Below are positions 15,866-24,334 of a stretch of DNA of 44,189 bases, piece by piece; within the stretch, counting starts at the first letter, position 1; each line of letters starts with the position of its first letter. The translations under genes were made by a program, and so were the position numbers. The stretch comes from Rhizobium sp. Q54 (GTDB taxonomy: Bacteria; Pseudomonadota; Alphaproteobacteria; CADEGL01). Under the pieces are notes generated by a model. That model searched no databases. It was given only the letters and a program-made list of their open reading frames with translations, and was not told the origin of the DNA. The DNA lies in NCBI GenBank assembly GCA_945860095.1, contig CAMAPP010000007.1, positions 1-44,189 on the forward strand, in the 5' to 3' direction.

Positions 15866-15943
15866 CCGCCTAGCGAATTGCGGACTAGCCGCCTAGCGAA
15901 TGGCGGACTAGCCGCCTAGCGAATGGCGGACTAGCCGCCTAGC
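15852..15943. repeat. Tandem repeat, 4 x 23 bp, spanning two convergent stop codons
   Basis: Four nearly identical 23-bp units start at 15852, 15875, 15898 and 15921, with core gcggactagccgcctagcga. The first unit includes the last codons and TAG stop of the flavin reductase, and the last includes the TAG stop of the convergent dehydrogenase (cta on this strand). The array therefore repeats the gene-gene junction itself. Confidence 0.95.
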
Positions 15944-16808
15944 GGCGGTGCGATTTGCCCCCCAGGGCGTGATAGATGCGCGTGAAGTCCGCGCCCGCGC
16001 CGCCCGTCTGCACGCGCCGCCAAATCGCCTCGATAAGCGTACTCACCTCGCTCGCCGTGCCGGCCTGCCGGACATTTTCGGCGTAAAGCCGCACGTCCTT
16101 GTGCATGAGTCCGGCGGCAAAGCCCGCATCGAATGAGCCGGTCAGCACGCGGTTGGGAAATTTGTCGGCCGTCGCGGTGTTCTGCCCGGTCGAGACGTTC
16201 AGCACGTCGAGCATGGTCTTCATCTCAAGGCCATTGGCCTCGCCGAAAATCACCGCCTCGCTCGTCGCCGCCATGGCCGTGCCCGACAGAAAATTATTCA
16301 GCAGCTTCATCGCCTGGCCCTGGCCGGGACGGGTGCCGACGTGAAACAGGTTCTTGGCCATGGCAAGGAAGGCCGGGCGCAGGCTTTCGAACAATTCGGC
16401 ATCGCCCGCCGCCATGACGGCGAGCGTGCCGCGCCGCGCCCCCGCCGCGCCCCCGCTCACGGGCGCATCGAGAAAAGCGAGGTCGGCGGCGGCGCAGGCT
16501 CCCGCCGCCTCCTCGGACGCCGAAATACCGATAGTCGAAAGATCGACGACGGTGCGCGCCCGCCGCCCCGGCGCGTCCGCCAAGGCGCCGATCGCGCCCA
16601 GCACCGCCGCGCCGTCGGGCAGGCTCAGGAACACCGTGTCCGCGAGCGCGGCGATCTCGGCTTCGGACGCGCCGTGCCGCACGCCCGATGGCGCGCGGGC
16701 CTGCGTCCCCGCCTTGTCGTAAACCGCGAGCGCGACGCCCGAGGCGGCAAGACGGGCGGCCATGGGGCCACCCATCTGTCCGAGGCCGAGAAAGCCGTAA
16801 ACCGTCAT
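15939..16808 (-). CDS. 3-hydroxyisobutyrate dehydrogenase-like NAD(P)-binding oxidoreductase
   Basis: A 289-residue beta-hydroxyacid dehydrogenase. YGFLGLGQMGGPMAARL is the Rossmann glycine motif, DAPVSGGAAGARRGTLAVM is the substrate-binding signature, and GQAMKLLNNFLSG contains the catalytic lysine. KDVRLYAENVRQAG follows near the C-terminus. Relatives oxidise 3-hydroxyisobutyrate or tartronate semialdehyde or reduce small aldehydes. Its ATG overlaps the stop of the carboxymuconolactone decarboxylase-like gene (ATGA), so the pair is coupled. The stop lies in the 23-bp repeat array. Confidence 0.9.
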   Translation of the reverse strand: MTVYGFLGLGQMGGPMAARLAASGVALAVYDKAGTQARAPSGVRHGASEAEIAALADTVFLSLPDGAAVLGAIGALADAPGRRARTVVDLSTIGISASEEAAGACAAADLAFLDAPVSGGAAGARRGTLAVMAAGDAELFESLRPAFLAMAKNLFHVGTRPGQGQAMKLLNNFLSGTAMAATSEAVIFGEANGLEMKTMLDVLNVSTGQNTATADKFPNRVLTGSFDAGFAAGLMHKDVRLYAENVRQAGTASEVSTLIEAIWRRVQTGGAGADFTRIYHALGGKSHRR

Positions 16809-17206
16809 TCGCCGCGCGCCTTGGCGGCAAGCTCGGGCTCCTCGGCCAGAATCTTCCGCGCGACGCGGAACGCCTCGACGCCGGCGGGAATGCCGCAATA
16901 AATCGCGACCTGCATCAGCACCTCGCGCAGCTCGGCGATGGTGCAGCCATTGCGAATGGCGCCCTTGAAATGCAGCTCGAATTCGTGCTGCCGGTTCAGG
17001 GCCGACAGCATGGCGATGTTCAGCATGCTGCGCTGCTTGTGGCTCAGCGCTTCGCGTCCCCAGCACGCGCCCCAGCAGTACTCGGTGACCAGGGCCTGGA
17101 AATCGCGGTTGAAGTCGTCGACGTTTTTCAGCGCCTTTTCGACATATTCGGTGCCCAGCACCTTCTCGCGGATGGCCTTGCCCTTTTCGAACAACTCGGT
17201 CGCCAT
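16805..17206 (-). CDS. Carboxymuconolactone decarboxylase family protein
   Basis: A 133-residue all-helical CMD-fold protein of standard length. ALVTEYCWGACWGR followed by SHKQRSMLNIAMLSAL, HEFELHFKGAIRNGCTIAEL and QVAIYCGIPAGVEAF matches the gamma-carboxymuconolactone decarboxylase group (PcaC-like) rather than the CxxC peroxidase AhpD group. PcaC decarboxylates a muconolactone in protocatechuate breakdown; the wider family acts on unknown lactones. The ATG follows agggga. It is the first gene of a two-gene coupled unit and faces a divergent metallo-hydrolase. Confidence 0.88.
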   Translation of the reverse strand: MATELFEKGKAIREKVLGTEYVEKALKNVDDFNRDFQALVTEYCWGACWGREALSHKQRSMLNIAMLSALNRQHEFELHFKGAIRNGCTIAELREVLMQVAIYCGIPAGVEAFRVARKILAEEPELAAKARGE

Positions 17207-17243
17207 GGGGTCCCCTCTTTTGCATATGTGCGCGGACGAAGCG

Positions 17244-17258
17244 CGCTTATCGTAAGCG
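17244..17258. promoter_or_regulatory. Palindromic operator-like site in divergent spacer
   Basis: CGCTTA-tcg-TAAGCG is a perfect 6-bp inverted repeat in the middle of the roughly 100-base spacer between the divergent CMD and metallo-hydrolase genes. It is well placed for a dimeric repressor controlling both directions. No regulator gene is adjacent. Confidence 0.35.
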
Positions 17259-17308
17259 AAGGGACGGGCTAAGGTCACCTTGGGATATGAACCCCGGGAG
17301 ATATGGCG

Positions 17309-18118
17309 ATGGCGGATTTGCCTGAATACGAGGTCTTTGCGCTGAAATACGGCTCGGTCATGCGCGGCCGGGCCGAGAATTTCTTGCGCGGCGATCCGCA
17401 CGACATGGCGCCGGATCCGCTCGATTATTTCATCTGGGTGGTGCGCGGCGCGGGCCGCACCGTGATCGTGGACACGGGTTTTGGCGATTCCGAGGCCAAG
17501 CGGCGCAATCGCCAGCGCACGATCGAGCCCGCCGATGCGCTGAAACTCGTCGGCGTTGACGCGGCCAATATCGAAGAGGTGATCATCAGCCATCTGCATT
17601 ACGACCACGCCGGCTGCCTCGATGCCTTTCCCAAGGCGCGCTTCCACGTCCAGGAAGACGAGATGCGCTACGCGACGGGCCGGCACATGTGCCATGCGTG
17701 CATCCGGCAGTCCTACGCGGTCGAAGACGTGGTCCAGCTCGTGCGCGCGGTCTATGGCGGGCGCGTGGCGTTTCACGACGGCGACGCGGAACTCGCGCCC
17801 GGCCTCAGCCTTCACCGCATCGGTGGCCACACCATGGGAATGCAATCGGTGCGCGTGCATACCCGGCGCGGCTGGGTGGTCTTGGCGTCGGACGCCAGCC
17901 ACATGTACGCCAATATGGAAACCGGCATGCCCTTTCCCATCGTCCACGACATGACCGAAACTCTCGAGGGCTATCAGACGCTGCGCCGCTTGGCCGCTAG
18001 CCCTCGCCATATCGTGCCCGGGCACGATCCGCGCGTGATTCGCCGCTATCCCGCCCCCACGCCCAGCCTTGCCGGCATCGTCGCGCGCCTCGACGTGGAC
18101 CCCTCGGACGCGGCGTGA
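17309..18118 (+). CDS. Metallo-beta-lactamase-fold hydrolase (lactonase-like)
   Basis: A 269-residue MBL-fold enzyme. SHLHYDHAG is the HxHxDH zinc motif, IGGHTMG supplies the next His, DAS the bridging Asp and PGHDP the last His. The layout matches AHL-lactonase-type hydrolases (AttM/AiiA). A lactonase next to a CMD-type enzyme fits lactone catabolism as well as quorum quenching. Start at 17309 is chosen because gggag sits 8 nt away; the ATG at 17303 would be only 2 nt from it. It overlaps the next gene by GTGA. Confidence 0.88.
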   Translation: MADLPEYEVFALKYGSVMRGRAENFLRGDPHDMAPDPLDYFIWVVRGAGRTVIVDTGFGDSEAKRRNRQRTIEPADALKLVGVDAANIEEVIISHLHYDHAGCLDAFPKARFHVQEDEMRYATGRHMCHACIRQSYAVEDVVQLVRAVYGGRVAFHDGDAELAPGLSLHRIGGHTMGMQSVRVHTRRGWVVLASDASHMYANMETGMPFPIVHDMTETLEGYQTLRRLAASPRHIVPGHDPRVIRRYPAPTPSLAGIVARLDVDPSDAA

Positions 18119-19137
18119 GCCAGTCCCGAATTGACCTGGGCGTCCTCGACCAATCGCCCATCCGCGCGGGCGCCGCGCCCGCGGATGCAGTGCGCGAATC
18201 GGTCGAACTCGCGCGCCTTTGCGACAAGCTCGGCTATGTGCGCTATTGGCTGGCCGAGCATCACAACAGCCGAGGCCTTGCCGGCACCGCGCCCGAAATC
18301 CTGATCGCGCGCATCGCCGCCGCCACGCAAGGAATCCGCGTCGGCTCGGGCGGCGTGATGCTCAACCACTACAGCCCCCTGAAGGTCGCCGAAACCTTCC
18401 GCATGCTCGAGGCGCTGTATCCGGGCCGCATCGATCTCGGCATGGGCCGCGCGCCGGGTTCGGGCGGCAAGACCGCGGTCGCGTTGCAACTATCCGCCGA
18501 TGCGCCGGGCAGCGATTCCTTCGCGCCGAAACTCGCGACCCTCATGGCCTTTCTCGAAGGCGGCTTTCCCGACGGCCATCCCTTCGCCGGGATTCGCGCC
18601 CAGCCCGAAAGCGCAAGCCTGCCCGAACTCTGGCTTTTGGGCTCGTCCGATTACAGCGCGGCCTACGCGGCCCATCTCGGCCTGCCGTTCTCCTTCGCCC
18701 AGTTCATCGTGGGGCACGGCGGCGAGGCGGTGCTGGCCGCCTATCGGCGCAACTACAAACCCTCCGCGCGCTGGCCCAAACCCTTCGCGAGCCTGGCCGT
18801 GTTCGTGCTCTGCGCCGACACCGAGGACGAGGCCGCGCGCCTGGCCGCGAGCCGCAAGCTCTGGCTGCTCAATTTCTTCCTCGGCCGCGAAGGGCCTTTT
18901 CCGAGCCCCGAGGAAGCCCTCGCCTATCCCTATTCCGCGCGGGACGAGGAAGTGATCCGCCGCAGCGGACGGCGCAACGTCATCGGCACGCCCGGCCGGG
19001 TGCGCGCCGAACTCGAGCAAATGGCGGAGGATTACGGCGTGGACGAGATCGTCGCCGTATCGATCTGCCACGATTTTCAAGCCCGGCTACGTTCCTATGC
19101 CCTCTTGGCCGAGGCATTCGAATTACCGACGCGCTGA
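18115..19137 (+). CDS. Luciferase-like flavin-dependent monooxygenase (MsnO8-type LLM)
   Basis: A 340-residue bacterial-luciferase-fold oxidoreductase. IDLGVLDQSPIRAG opens it, YWLAEHHN and VGSGGVMLNHYSPLKVAE follow, and GRIDLGMGRAPG is the typical flavin-binding block of the MsnO8 subgroup. These enzymes use reduced FMN or F420, usually supplied by a reductase; the flavin reductase 2 kb upstream is a possible supplier. The GTG start overlaps the previous stop (GTGA). The spacer after it carries a 21-bp repeat and a tetranucleotide tract. Confidence 0.9.
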   Translation: MSQSRIDLGVLDQSPIRAGAAPADAVRESVELARLCDKLGYVRYWLAEHHNSRGLAGTAPEILIARIAAATQGIRVGSGGVMLNHYSPLKVAETFRMLEALYPGRIDLGMGRAPGSGGKTAVALQLSADAPGSDSFAPKLATLMAFLEGGFPDGHPFAGIRAQPESASLPELWLLGSSDYSAAYAAHLGLPFSFAQFIVGHGGEAVLAAYRRNYKPSARWPKPFASLAVFVLCADTEDEAARLAASRKLWLLNFFLGREGPFPSPEEALAYPYSARDEEVIRRSGRRNVIGTPGRVRAELEQMAEDYGVDEIVAVSICHDFQARLRSYALLAEAFELPTR

Positions 19138-19140
19138 AGT

Positions 19141-19182
19141 GCATAGCCGACACGCCCAAGCGCGTAGCCGGCACGCCCAAGC
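19141..19182. repeat. Tandem repeat, 2 x 21 bp
   Basis: Units gcatagccgacacgcccaagc and gcgtagccggcacgcccaagc (two mismatches), just after the luciferase-like gene's stop, start in the 4th base after it and lead into the TAGA tract. Confidence 0.85.
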
Positions 19183-19185
19183 GCG

Positions 19186-19217
19186 TAGATAGATAGATAG
19201 AGAGATAGATAGATAGA
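19186..19217. repeat. Tetranucleotide microsatellite (TAGA)n abutting a ribosome-binding site
   Basis: Eight 4-bp units: four TAGA, one GAGA, three TAGA. The last unit is followed at once by AGGA (19218-19221) and, five bases later, the ATG of the flavin oxidoreductase. Slippage here would alter the untranslated leader next to the Shine-Dalgarno sequence but not the reading frame. Confidence 0.9.
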
Positions 19218-19226
19218 AGGAATCCC

Positions 19227-21164
19227 ATGACGCTCGAACGCCTGTTTTCCCCGCTCACCATCCGGAAGACGATTTTTCGCAACCGCATCCTGTCGACCGG
19301 CCACAACACGCGCATCGCCCACGACAACGTGCCCAACGAAGCCCTCGCCGCCTATCACGCGGCGCGCGCCAAGGGCGGGGCGGGCCTCATCATCTGCGAG
19401 GCGGCGACGGTGCACGAAACCGGGCGGCATCTGTCGATCGCGACCGATGCGAACGTAGCGGGTTTCGCGCGCATCGCCGCGCGCGTGCACGAACACGGCT
19501 GCGCCATCTTCGGCCAGCTCTTTCACCCGGGCCGCGAAATGGGGCCTTCGCCCGATGGCAGCCGGCCCGTCGCTTGGGCACCCTCGCCGGTGCCCAACGA
19601 CCGCTTCTACAACATGCCGCGCGCCATGACGGCGGCGCAGATCCGCGATTTCGCGCGCTTTTACGGCGAGGGTGCCGCGCGCTACCGCACCGCCGGCATG
19701 GACGGCGTCGAGATGCTCGCGAGCCAGGGCTACGGCCTCGGGCAATTCCTCAATGCGCGCACCAATCTGCGCACCGACGAATATGGCGGCGATCTCGAGA
19801 ATCGCCTGCGCTTCCTCGTCGAGGCGGCGCGCGCGGCGCGCGCGGCCATCGGCGACATGGTTCTGGGCGTGCGCATCTCGGGCGACGAACTTAATCCCTA
19901 CGGCATGGAATTGCCCGAGGTCGTCGAGATTTGCTCGGCGCTCGATGCCCACGGCTTGTTCGACTATTTCAACGTGATCGCGGGCTCCTCCGCCACGCTG
20001 GGCGGCGCCATCCACATCGTTCCGCCCATGGCCATCAAGAACGCCTATGTCGCACCCCATGCGGCGGCGGTGAAGGCCAAGGTGGGCGTGCCGGTCTTCG
20101 TCGCCGGGCGCATCAATCAGCCCCAGATCGCCGAAACCGTGCTGGCCGCGGGCCAGGCCGACATGATCGGCATGACGCGCGCGATGATCGCAGACCCCGA
20201 AATGGCCAATAAGGCGCGCGCGGGCCGGTTCGACGACATCCGCGCCTGCATCGGCTGCAATCAAGCCTGCATCGGCCACATGCACATGGGTTACGCGATA
20301 TCGTGCATCCAGCATCCCGAATCCGGACGCGAACTGGTTTACGGCACCAAGCCCCGCGCCGCGAAGGCGCGGCGCATCCTTGTCGCGGGCGGCGGTCCCG
20401 CCGGCCTCAAGGCGGCGGCGGTGGCGGCCGAGCGCGGACACCGCGTGACGCTCCATGAAAAGGACTCGAGTCTGGGCGGCCAGGTGCGCCTCGCGCAATT
20501 GTTGCCAGGCCGAACGGAATTCGGCGGCCTGATCGCGAATCTGGTCCACGAGGCGCGGAAGGCCGGCGTCACCATCGTCACGGGACGCAGCGTGACGGCT
20601 GCGATCGCCCGCGCGGAAGCCGATGCGGTGATCGTCGCCACCGGCGCCCTGCCGCGCACGCCCGACATCCCCGGTCTCGGGGAAGCCCACGCGGTTACCG
20701 CCTGGCAGGTGCTCAAGGGCGAGGCGAATATCGGCGGCTCGGTCGCGATCGCCGATTGGCGTTGCGATTGGATCGGCATGGGCATCGCCGAGAAACTCGC
20801 GCGCGAAGGGCGGCGGGTGCGACTTTACTCGAACGGCAACACCGCGGGTCAGAACATCCAGGCCTATGTGCGCGACCATTGGCTCGGCGTGCTGCACGGC
20901 CTCGGCGTCGAGCTCGTGCCCATGGCGCGCCTTGCGGGCGTGGACGAAGACACGGTCTATTTCGAGCATGTCTCGACGAATGCGGTGTTCGAAGCGCGGG
21001 ACGTGGAAACCCTCGTCCATTCCTTGGGGCACGATTCCGACACCGCGCTCGAAAGCGAACTCGCCGCCGCCGGCATCGAGCATTACCTCGCAGGCGACTG
21101 CCAAGCGCCGCGCACGGCGGAAGAGGCCGTGCTCGAAGGCCTCAAGGCCGGACTCGCCGTATGA
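19227..21164 (+). CDS. OYE-type NADH:flavin oxidoreductase with 4Fe-4S and FAD domains
   Basis: A 645-residue enzyme with the architecture of 2,4-dienoyl-CoA reductase and trimethylamine dehydrogenase. Residues 1-335 form the FMN TIM barrel (GQLFHPGR; NARTNLRTDEYGGDLENR; FVAGRI). C341, C344, C348 and C360 form the iron-sulfur motif with exactly the reductase spacing (C-x2-C-x3-C-x11-C). ILVAGGGPAGLKAA starts the FAD/NAD(P) half. Family members reduce enoyl thioesters or demethylate amines (TMA, dimethylamine, N-methylproline); which applies is open. The ATG has AGGA five bases upstream, directly after a TAGA tract. The next gene overlaps by ATGA. Confidence 0.9.
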   Translation: MTLERLFSPLTIRKTIFRNRILSTGHNTRIAHDNVPNEALAAYHAARAKGGAGLIICEAATVHETGRHLSIATDANVAGFARIAARVHEHGCAIFGQLFHPGREMGPSPDGSRPVAWAPSPVPNDRFYNMPRAMTAAQIRDFARFYGEGAARYRTAGMDGVEMLASQGYGLGQFLNARTNLRTDEYGGDLENRLRFLVEAARAARAAIGDMVLGVRISGDELNPYGMELPEVVEICSALDAHGLFDYFNVIAGSSATLGGAIHIVPPMAIKNAYVAPHAAAVKAKVGVPVFVAGRINQPQIAETVLAAGQADMIGMTRAMIADPEMANKARAGRFDDIRACIGCNQACIGHMHMGYAISCIQHPESGRELVYGTKPRAAKARRILVAGGGPAGLKAAAVAAERGHRVTLHEKDSSLGGQVRLAQLLPGRTEFGGLIANLVHEARKAGVTIVTGRSVTAAIARAEADAVIVATGALPRTPDIPGLGEAHAVTAWQVLKGEANIGGSVAIADWRCDWIGMGIAEKLAREGRRVRLYSNGNTAGQNIQAYVRDHWLGVLHGLGVELVPMARLAGVDEDTVYFEHVSTNAVFEARDVETLVHSLGHDSDTALESELAAAGIEHYLAGDCQAPRTAEEAVLEGLKAGLAV

Positions 21165-21952
21165 GTGGTCCTGCGAGCGGGCACGCGCTTTGGCTCGCGG
21201 CGGCGATGTGGCTGACTTTCGCCGCCGCCGCCGCCGCGCAGCAGGGCGCGGCGGCCAAATCGCAGATCCGCCCCCTGGTCGGCGAGATCAAATTGTCCTA
21301 TGGCCCCGTCGCCGGATTTTCCGAAACCATCAATCTCGACGGCGCCGTGCAGCCTTCGGGCAATGCCAAGCCCATGCCCTTCAAGGCCAAGTTCACGCGC
21401 GCGGGAAGCCTTGCGGCGCGGGGCGGGGAATTGGCGATGGAGCAGGTCTTCAACGCCGAACGGCAAGAGGGCAAGGCCGGCGGCGACAAGGGCACGCTCA
21501 AGCTCTTCCTCACGCCTTCGGGCGAGATTCACACGGTCGAATACGCCGCCGCCAAGGGCGCAAACCCAATGCAGGCCCTGGCCGTGAAGGCGCTGGGCGC
21601 CGTGACCTTGGCCCCCGCGGTGCGCCACGGTCAGGAGATTTTCGATCTCAGGCGCCTGCCCGCAATCGCGACCGAGAGTCTGCCGGGTCTTATCGTGACC
21701 AAGAACACGCTCGCGCTCCGGGCGGTGGGCATGAGCGGCGAAAATCTCGTGGGCGAAGCCTCGGGTGTCCTTGCCTTTGCGCTCGGCGACCGGATCACGG
21801 TCGAGGCGAATCTGGCCGGACAATGCCTGCTTGACGCCGCGAGCGCGCTCATGCGCGGCTGCGATTTGCGCGTGCGATTTACGCAAACGACGCCCACGGA
21901 CAGTTCGACCGGCCAGGTCCGTCTACGCTCGACCATGGACATCAAGCGCTGA
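21161..21952 (+). CDS. Exported hypothetical protein
   Basis: A 263-residue protein I do not recognise. It begins with a signal peptide (hydrophobic LWLAAAMWLTFAAAAAA, cleavage near AAA-QQ). The mature part is beta-rich, with a conserved-looking block around IKLSYGPVAGFSETI and two Cys late in the chain (GQCLLDAASALMRGCDL) that could form a disulfide. Its ATG overlaps the stop of the flavin oxidoreductase (ATGA), so it is translated with it, yet one is cytosolic and the other periplasmic. It may be a lipid- or ligand-binding beta-structure, but that is a guess. Confidence 0.7.
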   Translation: MSGPASGHALWLAAAMWLTFAAAAAAQQGAAAKSQIRPLVGEIKLSYGPVAGFSETINLDGAVQPSGNAKPMPFKAKFTRAGSLAARGGELAMEQVFNAERQEGKAGGDKGTLKLFLTPSGEIHTVEYAAAKGANPMQALAVKALGAVTLAPAVRHGQEIFDLRRLPAIATESLPGLIVTKNTLALRAVGMSGENLVGEASGVLAFALGDRITVEANLAGQCLLDAASALMRGCDLRVRFTQTTPTDSSTGQVRLRSTMDIKR

Positions 21953-21973
21953 GCGGAGGCGCCGCCGGCAAGA

Positions 21974-22741
21974 TCAATAGAGCGTGTAGCCTTGCGCGTC
22001 GTCGCAGGCGAACACGGCGCCGGTGAGCGCACGCGAGGCGCCCGAGGTGCACAGCAAAAGCGGCGCCTCCAGGTCTTCCGCGCGCATCAGGCGCTTGCGG
22101 ATGAAGGTCGAAACGAATTTCCTGCCGGCCTCCGAATCGAAGAAATAATCGTTCATCTCGGTCGAGACATAGCCCGGACAGATGGCGTTCACGTTGATTG
22201 CGTCGCGTGCCCATTCGAGCGCCATGGCCTTCGTCATGTGGATGACCGCCGCTTTGGACATGCCGTAGGCCGAAAGCCCGCGCGTGGCGATGAGCCCGCC
22301 CATGGAGGCGATATTGACGATCTGTCCGCCCTGGCCGCGCGCGATCATGCGCCGGCCCGTCTCTTGCGCCATCAGCCACATGCCCTTGGCGTTCGTCGCC
22401 ATGATGCGGTCGTACTCGGCCTCGTCGATATCGAGGATGCGGCGGGGATCGGCCACGCCCGCATTGTTGACGAGTGCGTGCAGGGGGCCGAACGCCGCCT
22501 CCGCCGCATCGAGGCCGGCCAGAATCGCGGCGGCATCGGTCACGTCGATTTGCACGGGATGGGCCTCGCCGCCCGAGGCGCGGATTTCGGCCGCCAGCGC
22601 CCCCAGCCGGTCCTTGCGCCGCGCCGCGACGGTAATCTTGGCGCCCGCGCGCGCCAGCGTGCGCGCGAAATGGCGCCCCAGCCCCGCCGAGGCGCCGGTG
22701 ACGAGGACGTGACGGCCCGACAAGCAATCCTTAGCGAACAT
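21974..22741 (-). CDS. SDR-family oxidoreductase
   Basis: A 255-residue classical short-chain dehydrogenase. VLVTGASAGLGRHFA is the TGxxxGxG cofactor motif, LVNNAGVAD the NNAG motif, IVNIASMGG the catalytic Ser, and SAYGMSKAAV the YxxxK pair. The basic residues in AARRKDRL suggest NADP(H). NVNAICPGYVSTEM is standard. The ATG at 22741 follows aaggagaacgcc. It is divergent from the amidohydrolase gene and convergent with the exported hypothetical. Confidence 0.9.
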   Translation of the reverse strand: MFAKDCLSGRHVLVTGASAGLGRHFARTLARAGAKITVAARRKDRLGALAAEIRASGGEAHPVQIDVTDAAAILAGLDAAEAAFGPLHALVNNAGVADPRRILDIDEAEYDRIMATNAKGMWLMAQETGRRMIARGQGGQIVNIASMGGLIATRGLSAYGMSKAAVIHMTKAMALEWARDAINVNAICPGYVSTEMNDYFFDSEAGRKFVSTFIRKRLMRAEDLEAPLLLCTSGASRALTGAVFACDDAQGYTLY

Positions 22742-22867
22742 GGCGTTCTCCTTGTCCGCCGATCCTAGCAAGCGCAGCGAGCCCGCGCGATTGGACAATC
22801 GCACCCCGTCTTTGGCATCGCGATTGACGGCGGGCTTCGGCCTCCCGAAAGTGTCGTCTCGTGTAAC

Positions 22868-22905
22868 GCGCCCATCTCGAAATGCGCCCATCTCGAAATG
22901 CGCCC
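22868..22905. repeat. Tandem repeat, 16-bp unit, 2.4 copies
   Basis: Unit gcgcccatctcgaaat occurs twice plus a partial third, ending 14 bases before the amidohydrolase ATG and next to its ribosome-binding site (gggggag). Confidence 0.88.
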
Positions 22906-22919
22906 GGGGGAGAACTGCG

Positions 22920-24329
22920 ATGAACGCCAAGCGCGCGTGCGACCTGATGATCGTCAACGGCTATGTGCTCTCCTTGGACCGGGAACGGCGCGTCTATCCT
23001 TCGGGTGCCGTGGCAATCGACGGCGCGCACATCGTCGCGGTGGGGCGCGAGCAAGACCTCGCCGCGAGCCATGCGCCCCGGCGCACGCTCGACGCGCGCG
23101 GCGCGGTGGTCCATCCCGGCTTCATCGATGCCCACGTTCACATCGTCCACGGCACCTGCCGCGGCATCTTCGGCGACCGCCCCCAGCCGGGCGCGCCCGG
23201 CGTCAATTTCGCCGATTGGAAGGCCGACGTGACGCCCGAGGACGAGAATGCGGCGACGGCCTTTGCGGGCCTGGAGATGCTGCGCAACGGCTTCACCTGC
23301 TTTGTCGAGCCGGGCTCGGTGTTCGATTCGGACGCGGTTGCCGCGGCGTGCGAATCGGTCGGCGTGCGCGCGATGCTGGCGGGCTGCTATCTGTGGGACC
23401 AGATCGAAATCATGTCGACGCTCGGCAAGCTCGACAGCAAGCGCATGTACGAACGCGCCCCCGCCTCCCTCGACCGCTCCTTGCGCGAACTCGGCAAGGA
23501 GCTGCACCGCAACCGCGATCCCGAATCCCTGGTGCGCGGCTATGTCGCGATTTACGGCCTCGGCACGGCGTCCGACGAACTCGAACGCGCCGGCAAGAAA
23601 CTCGCCGACGAGCACAAGGTCGCCTTCCACCAGCACGACGGCTATACGCCCGAATCCCACGCCGCCGACCGCGCGCGCTTGGGCAAGACGCGCCTCGCGC
23701 GCCTCATGGAACTGGGCGTGGTCGGCGCCAATAGCGCGCTCGTGCACATGAATCTGATCGACGATTCGGACGTACCCGACCTGCTGAAAACCGGCGCCAC
23801 CCTCGTCTGGTCGCCGCACGCCTATTTCGGCCTGGGCTCGGCCGCAACGCTCCGCCCGAAGATTCCGCATCTCTACAAGCGCGGCATGAACGTGGCATTG
23901 GCGGTCGATGGCACCATGGATATTCGCATCGGCGAGGCGGCCGCGGGCGCCTTCGCGCTCGCCCGCCAGGAAGGCGTGGCCATCGAGCCCGAGGACCTCA
24001 TCGAAATGCAGACGATCCGCGCGGCGAAGTCCGCGGGCATGGAACGCGAACTCGGCAGCCTCGAGCCGGGCAAGCGCGCCGATATCGTCGTCCGCTCGGC
24101 GGAAGCGGCCGAGACCTATCCCGCCGTCAACCCGGTGCACCAATTGGCCTTGATGGCGCGCGAGGGCAGCGCCGACACCGTGATCGTCAACGGCCAGATC
24201 GTGCTGCGCGGCGGCCGCTCGACGCGCCTGGACGACATGGCCGTCCTGGCCGAGGTCAAGGCGTCGGTGAAGCGGCGCATGTCCCGGCTGGGCCTGGTGC
24301 CCAATCTGGCCTGGCCGGTCGTGAACTGA
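22920..24329 (+). CDS. Amidohydrolase-superfamily protein (TrzA/AtzB/SAH-deaminase-like)
   Basis: A 469-residue metal-dependent hydrolase. FIDAHVHIVH gives the HxH pair, FHQHDGY a further His, LVHMNLIDD the next His, and LAVDGTMDIR the metal Asp. The flanking beta-sandwich pieces (DLMIVNGYVLSLD; PGKRADIVV; VIVNGQIVLRGG) are those of the AtzB/TrzA/cytosine-deaminase group, which deaminates or dechlorinates N-heterocycles. The convergent creatininase-family gene and the Rid-repeat gene nearby make nitrogenous-ring breakdown attractive, but no substrate can be assigned. Confidence 0.9.
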   Translation: MNAKRACDLMIVNGYVLSLDRERRVYPSGAVAIDGAHIVAVGREQDLAASHAPRRTLDARGAVVHPGFIDAHVHIVHGTCRGIFGDRPQPGAPGVNFADWKADVTPEDENAATAFAGLEMLRNGFTCFVEPGSVFDSDAVAAACESVGVRAMLAGCYLWDQIEIMSTLGKLDSKRMYERAPASLDRSLRELGKELHRNRDPESLVRGYVAIYGLGTASDELERAGKKLADEHKVAFHQHDGYTPESHAADRARLGKTRLARLMELGVVGANSALVHMNLIDDSDVPDLLKTGATLVWSPHAYFGLGSAATLRPKIPHLYKRGMNVALAVDGTMDIRIGEAAAGAFALARQEGVAIEPEDLIEMQTIRAAKSAGMERELGSLEPGKRADIVVRSAEAAETYPAVNPVHQLALMAREGSADTVIVNGQIVLRGGRSTRLDDMAVLAEVKASVKRRMSRLGLVPNLAWPVVN

Positions 24330-24334
24330 GAGCC

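Noticed and set aside
17309-18118. Quorum-quenching AHL lactonase as a firm call
   Set aside because: The HxHxDH set is shared by many MBL hydrolases, and the neighbouring CMD-like gene equally suggests lactone catabolism; no luxR or luxI gene is present.
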